Part shown: positions 9,149 to 16,561 of the stretch, piece by piece
Position numbering within the stretch: position 1 is the first letter of the stretch
Layout of the letters: every line of letters begins with the position of its first letter
Source of the DNA: Flavobacterium silvaticum
GTDB lineage: Bacteria; Bacteroidota; Bacteroidia; Flavobacteriales; Flavobacteriaceae
DNA: 64,000 nucleotides
Direction: 5' to 3'
NCBI RefSeq assembly: GCF_012911565.1
Contig: NZ_JAAMPU010000106.1
Location: 241,068 to 305,067 of the forward strand
Position numbers and translations under genes: made by a program
Notes under the pieces: model-generated
Databases searched by the model: none
The model's input: the letters and a program-made list of their open reading frames with translations, nothing else
Told to the model about the DNA's origin: nothing

Positions 9149-9577
9149 TTATTCGCTGACCGATTTAATGAAATTGCCTTTTTCGTCAAACAGGAAATCT
9201 TTGCCTGAAACTTCCGCTTCGTAAGTCGTTTTTCCGGAAGCATCGGTGATTCGTGCCGCTTCTTTTACTTTCTTATCTTTCAAATAAGCGATGGCGGCTT
9301 TAGGCAATTCCGATGCTGGAATTTCGACTTCGGTTTCCTTGCGTTTTCCCGAAGCGTCATAAACGGCGGAATACTCTTTTGAATCGAGTTTGAATCCTAC
9401 TTCAAAATCATTTTTTTCCGCTTCCCATTCTGCCTTTTGCGCTTTTGGGAAGTCCGATTTAAAAGCAGCCGTCACCTTATCCGGGACATTCGTTTTTTGT
9501 TTTTTCTCTTGCGTCTTTTGGGCCGAAGCGCCTGCTGCAAAAGTGGCAGCCAACAGAAGTGTTGCAATGGTTTTCAT
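9149..9577 (-). CDS. PepSY-like domain periplasmic protein
   Basis: 142 residues with a clean signal peptide cut after ASAQ (about residue 19). The mature part shows the PepSY-like pattern of Bacteroidota: VTAAFKSDFPKAQKAEWE, KEYSAVYDASGK and IPASELPKAAIAYLKDKK, then YEAEVSGKDFLFDEKGN. Such proteins are periplasmic; a regulatory or ligand-binding role has been proposed but not settled. It is closely followed by a TonB-dependent receptor gene (5-base gap) and preceded by a histidine kinase gene (63-base gap), an arrangement frequent in flavobacteria. Confidence 0.85.
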   Translation of the reverse strand: MKTIATLLLAATFAAGASAQKTQEKKQKTNVPDKVTAAFKSDFPKAQKAEWEAEKNDFEVGFKLDSKEYSAVYDASGKRKETEVEIPASELPKAAIAYLKDKKVKEAARITDASGKTTYEAEVSGKDFLFDEKGNFIKSVSE

Positions 9578-9640
9578 CTGAAATTTTATTTAGAAATTAC
9601 AGATGCAAAGCTGCGGTACGATTTAGAATGAAGTTTGAAT

Positions 9641-10906
9641 TTAGCCGAAGGTAACGTTAAATCTGTGCAAATTTTCGCTGAAACCGTATTCGATGTCCCA
9701 GTTATTTATCTCGGCGATTTTTTTGACTATGGCCAGACCGAGCCCGTTGCCTTGCGTAGACGAATCTATCTTGGAAAAACGGTTGAATAATTTACCTGAA
9801 TTCAGCGCTTGCAGTGGTCCGGAATTGACAATTCCCAACGTGTTGCCCTTGATTGTTACCTTGATCATTCCGTCTTGGACATTGTGGCGGATCGCATTCA
9901 GGAACAAATTATTTATGAGCACTTCCGTCAATGTGGAATTTGCGGAAATCTGGATGTCATCTTTGAAATCTGTAGTCAATTCCAAATTTTTAGCATGGGC
10001 TTGTTCCGTAAAAAAATCGAGGTTCCGGCCTAAAATATTCTGGATCGAAACCTGCTGTTTATCAAAATAATTCTCGTTGTCGATTTTAGAAAGCAACAGC
10101 AGATTTTTATTGAGTCGGTTCAACCGGCTTACGTCGTTGTTGAGCGAACCCAGGATTTCGGATTGCTCCTCAGATAAACCCTGCGTCTGGAACAACATAT
10201 CGATTTTTCCCTGGAACAAAGCCAAAGGTGTCTGCAGCTCATGTGCGGCATTTTCGACGAATTCGCGTTGCGTATTGTACACGGCCTGGTTCTTTTGAAT
10301 CAGGTTATCGATGCTTTTGTTGAGCCGGTCGAATTCATCTATGTTCGTCGGGCTGAAATGCGGCTGGTTGTTTTTATCGAGCTCAAAATTCTGTATCTGG
10401 CCCAGCGTATCATAGAACGGTTTCCAGATTTTGGCCGAAGAAGTCTTTGAAATCCAAATGATTCCAACCAAAAGTATTATGATGATTAACAGGAACATAA
10501 CCGCGATGCTTATCACCATGCCTTCCATTTCGACCAGATTGCTCTTTTCGATATAGGTATATTTTTTTCCGTTGATGTCGATTGGCGAATAAAGCAACCG
10601 GAAAGGTTCCGGTTCGCCTGCGATGGAATCGAATAATTCTTTGCCAACAATGAAATCTTTCGACACGCCCATATCGGGCACGATGGTTACATTCGGATTG
10701 TATTTATTCCAGGCGGTAATGTCTTTTTCCGTGTAATCTTTATGGCTTTCTTTTACGAATGCACCTTTGTGGAAATGCAGTACCTCGTCTGTCTCATAAA
10801 TGTAAAGCCAGGTGCTGATGTAGTAAAACACAGGTGCCGATATAAGCAATATGACAACCGCATAAGCCAGGAAACTATTGGTGGATTTATTTAAAAGCTT
10901 AGCCAT
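9641..10906 (-). CDS. Sensor histidine kinase
   Basis: 421 residues. Two membrane segments (about 13-33 and 130-152) flank a periplasmic domain of roughly 95 residues. A linker and HAMP-like stretch follow, then the H-box with His222 (ENAAHELQTPL), the N-box (INNLFLNAIRHN) and the G-box (GNGLGLAIVKKI). The kinase core is complete although the ATPase domain is compact and the protein stops soon after RFNVTFG. The gene overlaps the upstream response-regulator gene by 8 bases, so the pair is translated together. The periplasmic domain gives no recognisable ligand clue; the adjoining PepSY-like and TonB-receptor genes are likely targets. Confidence 0.93.
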   Translation of the reverse strand: MAKLLNKSTNSFLAYAVVILLISAPVFYYISTWLYIYETDEVLHFHKGAFVKESHKDYTEKDITAWNKYNPNVTIVPDMGVSKDFIVGKELFDSIAGEPEPFRLLYSPIDINGKKYTYIEKSNLVEMEGMVISIAVMFLLIIIILLVGIIWISKTSSAKIWKPFYDTLGQIQNFELDKNNQPHFSPTNIDEFDRLNKSIDNLIQKNQAVYNTQREFVENAAHELQTPLALFQGKIDMLFQTQGLSEEQSEILGSLNNDVSRLNRLNKNLLLLSKIDNENYFDKQQVSIQNILGRNLDFFTEQAHAKNLELTTDFKDDIQISANSTLTEVLINNLFLNAIRHNVQDGMIKVTIKGNTLGIVNSGPLQALNSGKLFNRFSKIDSSTQGNGLGLAIVKKIAEINNWDIEYGFSENLHRFNVTFG

Positions 10907-11576
10907 TCTGCCATTTGTAACCCAATCCGTAGACTGTGGAAATGTATTCCCCGCTTCCGGCTTTGCTGAGTTTCTTTTTGAGGTTTTTTATGTGTGCGTA
11001 GACAAAGTCGTGGTTGTCGAGCATATCTGCCATATCACCTGAAAGATGCTCGGCGATTGCGGCTTTCGACAATACTTTATTTTCGTTTCCGATGAGGAAC
11101 AGCAACAAATCGATTTCCTTTTTGGTCACGTCGAGCAATTGGCCATTAACCGTGACGCTTTTAGAAAACACATCGACCGAAATTTCATTGAATTTCACAA
11201 CGTTGTGCCCTTTGAAATTCTTACGACGGATCAACGCCTGCATACGCACCAGAAGTTCCGATAAATGGAATGGTTTCGTCAGATAATCGTCGGCGCCAAG
11301 CTGGAAACCTTCGATGCGTGTGTCGAGATTTTCTTTGGCAGATATAATGATGACACCATCTGTTTTCCCCAGATTCCGCAAGGTCTTCAAGACTTCGAAT
11401 CCGTCACCATCAGGAAGCATCAGGTCAAGCAGTATGCAATCGTAATCATACATCTCGATTTTTTCGATGGCCTGGCGCGAATTGGAAGCCATTTCACATT
11501 GCACGCCGTTTGGCTGGAAATAGTTCTTTATTCCATTGGCGATTTCGGTTTCGTCTTCTACGATGAGGATTTTCAT
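10899..11576 (-). CDS. OmpR/PhoB-family response regulator
   Basis: 225 residues. Receiver domain at 1-115 with acidic pocket E7-D8, phospho-acceptor Asp51 (LLDLMLPDGDG) and Lys101 (DDYLTKP). A winged-helix DNA-binding domain at about 130-223 has the expected hallmarks (VNGQLLDVTKKEIDLLLFL, YAHIKNLKKKLSKAGSGEYISTVYGLGYKW). First gene of a minus-strand run that continues with the histidine kinase and, after short gaps, with the PepSY-like and TonB-receptor genes. Confidence 0.94.
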   Translation of the reverse strand: MKILIVEDETEIANGIKNYFQPNGVQCEMASNSRQAIEKIEMYDYDCILLDLMLPDGDGFEVLKTLRNLGKTDGVIIISAKENLDTRIEGFQLGADDYLTKPFHLSELLVRMQALIRRKNFKGHNVVKFNEISVDVFSKSVTVNGQLLDVTKKEIDLLLFLIGNENKVLSKAAIAEHLSGDMADMLDNHDFVYAHIKNLKKKLSKAGSGEYISTVYGLGYKWQNG

Positions 11577-11783
11577 ATATGCAAGTTAGGCATCAATTCT
11601 GAATGAAATTGGAATCGAAATGAAACGCTGCAAAAAAATCGGTTTTAAATATAAAATATGGAGACACGTGATGGCTAATTTTACCTCAACAAAAAACATT
11701 CGTCGGCTTGCCCGCTCCTTATATTTCCAAAATCTGACAACGGCTGCATTTAGGTGCGGCCGGTGTTGTTTTTAAGTAAGTCG
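11577..11783. other. Intergenic stretch upstream of the two-component operon
   Basis: No gene is seen. The part nearest the response regulator must carry its promoter; a TAACTTGC sequence on the minus strand near 11580-11590 is a weak candidate for the -7 box. The rest has no coding character. Confidence 0.4.
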
Positions 11784-11870
11784 AATGATGAATGACAGAA
11801 TGATGAATGAGAGCCGAAATGAGTTTGATTTTCCAACAATCTAAAAATCCAACAATCCAATAGTCCAACC
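11784..11870. repeat. Short degenerate tandem repeats directly behind ansA
   Basis: Two repeat blocks follow the TAG of the asparaginase gene. One has AATGATGAATGA at 11784-11795 and again at 11799-11810 (15-base period). The other has TCCAACAATC at 11832-11841 and 11848-11857 (16-base period), followed by a diverged third unit (TCCAATAGTCCAACC). Seen from ansA, the strand reads as GGATTGTT-like units. I recall similar GGATT/AGATT and CATTCAT strings in other flavobacterial intergenic DNA; that part is memory, not shown here. No hairpin of note. Confidence 0.6.
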
Positions 11871-12904
11871 TAAGACAATTCGCCTCGTAAACCTGTTTCA
11901 TAAATGGTCCGGAAAACAGGAATCGAAACGCCTTCACCAAGTAGGTACATGAGTTTTGTGACGGCCGCTTCAGTAGTCAAATCTTTACCTGAAATCACAC
12001 CGATTTCCTTTAAATGTGTGCTCGTTTCATAATTCCCCATCTGCACGCTTCCGCCCGAACACTGGGTCACATTCACGATGGGCAAGCCTTTTTTTATGGC
12101 CGATTCGAGCGCATCTATGAACCAGGCTTCAGTTGGTGCATTTCCGGATCCGTAAGTTTCGATGATAAGTCCGCGCAGATTCGGGATTTGCAAAACGGCC
12201 GATAAGACAGACTGGTTCATTCCCGGAAAAAGTTTGAGCACCATTACATTCGTTTCGAGTTTGCGATGCACGATAAGCGGCTTTGAATTGCGTTTGGCCT
12301 GGATCAATTCTTTATTGACTTTGAGATGCACGCCAGATTCTGCCAATGGCGGAAAATTGGGTGACGCGAATGCATTGAAATGTTCCGCATTGATTTTTGA
12401 CGTGCGGTTGCCGCGGTAGAGTTTATATTCGAAATACAGGCAGACTTCGGTAAAAATCGGTTTGCCTTTTTGTTTTAAGGAAGCGATCTGGATGGCCGTG
12501 ATCAGGTTTTCTTTGGCATCCGTACGCAAGTCGCCAATCGGAAGCTGCGAACCCGTAAACACCACCGGCTTGTTGAGGTTCTCCAGCATGAAACTGAGTG
12601 CCGATGCCGAATAGCTCATGGTATCCGATCCATGCAAAATCACAAAACCATCGCAGGAATCGTATTGCTTTTCGATGATATCGGCGAGCTCGATCCAACG
12701 CGACGGATTCATGTTCGAAGAATCTATCGGCTTGTCGAATGAAATGGTTTCGATTTGGCAATCCAGCAAATTGAGCTCGGGAATGCTCTCGAGCAGTTTG
12801 GTAAAGTTGAACGCTTTTAGTACGCCGGTCTTGAAATCTTTAACCATCCCAATAGTACCGCCTGTGTAAATCAGCAGGATTTTGGGTTTAGACGACTGCT
12901 GCAT
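11870..12904 (-). CDS. ansA: Type I L-asparaginase
   Basis: 344 residues, normal for bacterial cytoplasmic type I enzymes, with no signal peptide. It hydrolyses asparagine to aspartate and ammonia. Nucleophile motif TGGTIG at residues 14-19 and second catalytic motif HGSDTM at 91-96 (Asp94, Thr95) are intact, and LRTDAKENL holds the conserved lysine. The start overlaps the end of the acyltransferase gene by 17 bases, so the gene is third in a tatD-acyltransferase-ansA run. Confidence 0.93.
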   Translation of the reverse strand: MQQSSKPKILLIYTGGTIGMVKDFKTGVLKAFNFTKLLESIPELNLLDCQIETISFDKPIDSSNMNPSRWIELADIIEKQYDSCDGFVILHGSDTMSYSASALSFMLENLNKPVVFTGSQLPIGDLRTDAKENLITAIQIASLKQKGKPIFTEVCLYFEYKLYRGNRTSKINAEHFNAFASPNFPPLAESGVHLKVNKELIQAKRNSKPLIVHRKLETNVMVLKLFPGMNQSVLSAVLQIPNLRGLIIETYGSGNAPTEAWFIDALESAIKKGLPIVNVTQCSGGSVQMGNYETSTHLKEIGVISGKDLTTEAAVTKLMYLLGEGVSIPVFRTIYETGLRGELS

Positions 12905-14024
12905 ATTTCATTTTGTTGATGACCGGATTGGCATACATGGCTAAAAAGCCCTGGAACGCAACCGGATTATCCTCGTCTATGCGCATCTCGAGACGGCGTT
13001 CGAACAATTGCTTTTCGTCTTCTGAATACCTGTTGCTGAATGTGTCGGTGTTGTGCAGCAAATCATAAGCGATGAAATTCGTCGGCCATAATTTATATCC
13101 GGAAATGATGGCCTCGTCAAGTACCTGGGCCAATGCCTGTATGCGTTTGTTGTCGTTGTCGTAATTGGCTTCTATCTCGTCGATTTCAGTTGTCAGTTGT
13201 TTGCCGATATGTAAATGGATATGCTTTTTCTGACCTATGACACCGGAAATCAGTGTCTGGAAATCTTCGTTTTTTTCTTTGATGTAGATTTCGTCGTTGG
13301 CTTCGGCCAGCAATCGCGGCATTTTCAATACGTCAGTCGGATCATATTCGTACGAAATACTTACGGGAACTATTTTAATCTTTCGGAAAAAATCCATCAG
13401 GTTGTCTTCAGTAGATCCTTTTGCGAGCATCTTCAAAACACCTTGTTGCGTCTGGTCGTTTCCGTCTTTGGTCCGGCCTTCGCGCTGCGCAATCCACACT
13501 GACCGGTTTTCACGGCGCAGGGATCTGGCAATGAATTCGGACATCAGCTTTGAACTTTCGAGCATTTCACGGGGCGGCAATGAACGCTGGACCAGGAAAT
13601 TCCGATTCATTCGGGACAAGACCTGCAAAAATGATTTCTGGACTAAATTATCTCCAATGGCAGATGTGGTCATGACCAACCCGTGATCGAAAAGCGCACA
13701 GTTGAGCAGCGAAGTATCAAGGATGATATCGCGGTGGTTCGAAATGAACAGATAAGCGGTGTTCTGTTCCAGGGTTTCAAAACCAGAAGTCGTGATACCG
13801 TCCGAACTGCGTTTGAGAACCTGTTGTATGGCCTGATAAATAAAATTGCACTGGAAATCCCGGATGGAATGTGTCCGGAGTAATTGGGCCTGCCATTCTT
13901 CATCTTTCAACGCGGGAAAGGTAAAGTTCATCAAGGCCTTCATCATGGGGTGATTTACTACCGATTTTAGTGCCTCATTGACCTCAGCATCATAATACGG
14001 CCTGATCGCATCGAACTTTGACAT
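12888..14024 (-). CDS. 1-acyl-glycerol-3-phosphate acyltransferase-like protein
   Basis: About 378 residues from the ATG giving MSKFDAIRPYYDAEVNEAL; the longer frame reaches back towards tatD and is less likely. An acyltransferase block sits near residues 95-104 with FISNHRDIILD, and later VWIAQREGRTKDGND matches the family's second conserved region (EGR). The HX4D motif of the family appears here with five residues between His and the second Asp, so either the spacing is a family variant or the nearer Asp serves. Predicted to acylate lysophosphatidate or a similar lipid at the membrane; no strong membrane helix is obvious. Lies 59 bases after tatD and overlaps ansA. Confidence 0.8.
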   Translation of the reverse strand: MSKFDAIRPYYDAEVNEALKSVVNHPMMKALMNFTFPALKDEEWQAQLLRTHSIRDFQCNFIYQAIQQVLKRSSDGITTSGFETLEQNTAYLFISNHRDIILDTSLLNCALFDHGLVMTTSAIGDNLVQKSFLQVLSRMNRNFLVQRSLPPREMLESSKLMSEFIARSLRRENRSVWIAQREGRTKDGNDQTQQGVLKMLAKGSTEDNLMDFFRKIKIVPVSISYEYDPTDVLKMPRLLAEANDEIYIKEKNEDFQTLISGVIGQKKHIHLHIGKQLTTEIDEIEANYDNDNKRIQALAQVLDEAIISGYKLWPTNFIAYDLLHNTDTFSNRYSEDEKQLFERRLEMRIDEDNPVAFQGFLAMYANPVINKMKYAAVV

Positions 14025-14083
14025 ACTGCCTTGTTTATTGACAAAAGAACGAAAATTTATTGGATTTCGCCGAACATCAATTG

Positions 14084-14854
14084 TCAAATACCGTAAACTT
14101 TACGTGAATTGAGCGTTGTTTTTTCAGCGATTTCTGCAACCGGACAACCGTAAATCGATGCCAGTTTTTCGGCCACCAAAACCACATAAGCGCTTTCATT
14201 GCGCTTACCGCGATAGGGAACCGGAGCCAGATAAGGCGCATCTGTTTCAAGTACAATATGTTCCAATGGGATGTCTTTCAAAAAAGTATCGATTTTTCCG
14301 TTTTTGAATGTCGTGACACCGCCAATTCCGAGTTTCATGTTATATGAAATGGCTTGTTGTGCCTGTTCGAAATTTCCGGTGAAACAATGGAAGATACCAA
14401 AAAGATCATCTGATTTTTCACTTTCAAGCACTTCGAAAATCTCATCGAAGGCTTCACGGCAATGAATGTTAATGGGCAGATGATAGTGCTTTGCGAGTTG
14501 TATCTGTCTGCGGAAAGCCTGCTGTTGTATTCCTAAAGTCGATTTATCCCAATACAGATCGATGCCGATTTCACCCACCGCACAGAATTTCCTTCGTTTG
14601 AGTTCCGATTCGACAAAATCAAGCTCCTTTTCCCAGCTTTCAGGCTTGACGTAAACCGGATGAAGCCCCATCATGAGGAACACATTGTCCGGATACGCAG
14701 CTTCAAGTTGGTACATAGCGTTAGTACACCCGGAATCAATCGACGGGACAAAAAAACGGGTCACGCCGGCTGCGATGGCGCGTTGTATCATATCATTCCT
14801 GTCGTTTGCAAATTCCTCGCTGTACAAATGCGTATGTGTATCGGTAAAGATCAT
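14084..14854 (-). CDS. tatD: TatD-family metal-dependent hydrolase
   Basis: 256 residues from the ATG giving MIFTDTHTHLYSEEF; the longer frame adds 33 residues with no family similarity and overlaps the upstream promoter region. The N-terminal DTHTHL is the metal-binding HxH, VGEIGIDLYWD carries the conserved Glu, and INIHCREAFDE, GIFHCFTG and LETDAPYLAP hold the remaining His and Asp ligands. TatD proteins are TIM-barrel DNases/3'-5' exonucleases with possible D-aminoacyl-tRNA deacylase relatives. Divergent from the retropepsin-like gene starting 70 bases away. Confidence 0.92.
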   Translation of the reverse strand: MIFTDTHTHLYSEEFANDRNDMIQRAIAAGVTRFFVPSIDSGCTNAMYQLEAAYPDNVFLMMGLHPVYVKPESWEKELDFVESELKRRKFCAVGEIGIDLYWDKSTLGIQQQAFRRQIQLAKHYHLPINIHCREAFDEIFEVLESEKSDDLFGIFHCFTGNFEQAQQAISYNMKLGIGGVTTFKNGKIDTFLKDIPLEHIVLETDAPYLAPVPYRGKRNESAYVVLVAEKLASIYGCPVAEIAEKTTLNSRKVYGI

Positions 14855-14924
14855 TTTCTGGATTTTACGCAAAGTTACGAACTCCGAAACGACAGATTCG
14901 GCCCAAAATGCCTTAATTTGGGTT

Positions 14925-15374
14925 ATGAAAAACGAACCCCAATTAATTCTCAATACAAAGTCGTATCAAAAAACAAGATTCCGGATTACAAAAACAAGTC
15001 ATTTGTTAATATCGGCCACCATTAACGGCAGCAAGGGTGATTTTATATTGGATACGGGCGCTTCGAACAGTTGTGTTGGTTTTGACCAGGCTGAATATTT
15101 CGGACTAAAGACAAAAGATTCGAAGACCAAAGCCGCCGGTGCCGGAGCAATCGATATGCTTACGATGGTATCTGGTAAAAATGTCCTTAAAATAGGTCGG
15201 TGGAAAAATCCTGATTTCAATCTTGTGGTATTCGACCTGTCGCATGTGAACGCCGCACTCGAACAGCACAAGGTCAAGAAAGTGCGCGGAATAATAGGTG
15301 CCGACGTACTTATAAATGGAAACGCCATAATCGATTACGCCACTAAAACGCTGTATTTGAATTATCTGAAATAA
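14925..15374 (+). CDS. Retropepsin-like (clan AA) aspartic protease domain protein
   Basis: 149 residues from the ATG at 14925; the frame extends further upstream only as antisense of tatD. A single pepsin-like half is present: LLISATINGSKGDFILDTGAS (the DTGA active-site motif near residue 42) and a C-terminal IIGADVLINGNAIIDYATKTLYL, the usual glycine-rich flap-end pattern. Such single-domain proteins would act as dimers. No signal peptide is visible, so it is probably cytoplasmic. Substrate unknown. It stands alone between tatD and the lipoprotein pair. Confidence 0.82.
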   Translation: MKNEPQLILNTKSYQKTRFRITKTSHLLISATINGSKGDFILDTGASNSCVGFDQAEYFGLKTKDSKTKAAGAGAIDMLTMVSGKNVLKIGRWKNPDFNLVVFDLSHVNAALEQHKVKKVRGIIGADVLINGNAIIDYATKTLYLNYLK

Positions 15375-15415
15375 ATAGCATTTTTGTCTTCTCACTAACC
15401 CAAAATAAAACCACA

Positions 15416-15877
15416 ATGAGACAACTATTTTTGTCGATAGCTTTTTCGGGCCTTGTACTTTCGTCATGTTCGAATGACAGCAGCGATTCGGAGCACCGGA
15501 ATACGATTATCGAGCTTACCGTAGACGGCGTGGCCAAAACCTACACGAGTGCCGATGTAGATTCACAAAACATCCCGGCCGAAGGAGGCGAACCTGCATA
15601 TATTGAACTTTCTGCCACGGTACAAAATGTCACGGCCACCGAAGTCTTTTTCTTTAGTACCCCACAAGGCGAAACAGGTTTGGAAGCCGCTTATGATATC
15701 AGTTACACCTACGACGGAACCATATATTACGGCGACAATTCCGGCGGTGGTTTTGTACTGAATATCACCGAAAATTCGCCAAATTACCTCAAGGGAACTT
15801 TCAACGGAACCATGGTAAGCGGAAACGGAGATACCGAAATTACAATCACCGACGGGACGTTTGACATCCATCATTAA
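15416..15877 (+). CDS. Small lipoprotein, tandem paralogue 1
   Basis: 153 residues with lipoprotein signal ending LSSC (Cys18) followed by an SNDSSDSE-rich linker. The body reads as a beta-sandwich-like domain: VDGVAKTYTSADV, NIPAEGGEPAYIEL, FNGTMVSGNGDTEITITDGTFDI. About half of the aligned residues match the next gene, so the two arose by tandem duplication. DUF-type protein of unknown function, probably surface or periplasm anchored. Start chosen at the ATG that gives the signal. Confidence 0.8.
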   Translation: MRQLFLSIAFSGLVLSSCSNDSSDSEHRNTIIELTVDGVAKTYTSADVDSQNIPAEGGEPAYIELSATVQNVTATEVFFFSTPQGETGLEAAYDISYTYDGTIYYGDNSGGGFVLNITENSPNYLKGTFNGTMVSGNGDTEITITDGTFDIHH

Positions 15878-15940
15878 AAAACCGCAGTATGATAACCCAA
15901 CAGGAATGAGAGAATCTATTATGAAAATAGTCTTTATACC

Positions 15941-15970
15941 TTGCATACTTTAAAAATACCTCTATTTTTG
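15941..15970 (+). promoter_or_regulatory. Bacteroidota-type promoter of second lipoprotein
   Basis: TTG at 15941-15943, 19-base spacer, TATTTTTG at 15963-15970, matching the TTG-N(17-23)-TAnnTTTG consensus of Flavobacterium sigma-A. It lies 28 bases before the start codon and shows that the second lipoprotein can be expressed apart from the first. Confidence 0.6.
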
Positions 15971-15998
15971 CCGCTCACTAATTCAAAACTTAAACAAA

Positions 15999-16457
15999 AT
16001 GAAAAAATTATTTTTGTTCCTGACTGTTGCAGGACTTTCCCTTACGTCTTGTTCGAGCGACGACAGCGGATCCGGAGTCGGAAGCAGTTCAGTTAACCTG
16101 TCTGTCGATGGGGTTGCCAAAACGTACACTACGGTAGCAGTGACCCAAGAGGATTATCCGGCTGAAGGAAGTTACCCGGCTTACACCGAACTACAAGTTG
16201 CCGCGAGCAATTCAAACGGTACCGAAGTTCTTTCTTTCTACACAGATGAAGGTGATCTTGGAGCCGACGCGATATACAACGTCAGCTACACTTTAAACGG
16301 AACAACATACTATGGATACAATGGCGGCGGCTTTACTATTACAGTTTCGTCGAACTCAGGAAACCATTTGGTAGGCTCCTTTAACGGAAATATGATTTCC
16401 CAGAATGGCGAGACTGAAATTTCGGTCACTAACGGTGTTTTCGATATTCGTTATTAA
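15999..16457 (+). CDS. Small lipoprotein, tandem paralogue 2
   Basis: 152 residues, lipobox LTSC (Cys18), serine/aspartate-rich linker, then the same domain as the preceding gene: VDGVAKTYTTVAV, YPAEGSYPAYTEL, NVSYTLNGTTYYGYNGGGF, SFNGNMISQNGETEISVTNGVFDIRY. Ends just before a strong terminator and has its own promoter. Function unknown. Confidence 0.82.
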   Translation: MKKLFLFLTVAGLSLTSCSSDDSGSGVGSSSVNLSVDGVAKTYTTVAVTQEDYPAEGSYPAYTELQVAASNSNGTEVLSFYTDEGDLGADAIYNVSYTLNGTTYYGYNGGGFTITVSSNSGNHLVGSFNGNMISQNGETEISVTNGVFDIRY

Positions 16458-16474
16458 AAAAAAATCCAGTTTAA

Positions 16475-16503
16475 AATCCCGCCAACAGCGGGATTTTTTT
16501 TTG
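16475..16503 (+). terminator. Rho-independent terminator
   Basis: Perfect 8-bp stem AATCCCGC (16475-16482) with GCGGGATT (16488-16495), loop CAACA, then an uninterrupted T run. Ends the lipoprotein transcript. Confidence 0.9.
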
Positions 16504-16561
16504 CACTTAGGGTATTGGGGTATATCTCTGTTTCAATAGAGTCTTTTCAAACTTTTAACCA

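Noticed and set aside
11690..11730. Another copy of the hairpin element (GGAGCGGGCAAGCCG on minus)
   Set aside because: Only about 15 bases resemble the GGAGCGGATAGCCGG end; no second end or hairpin found.
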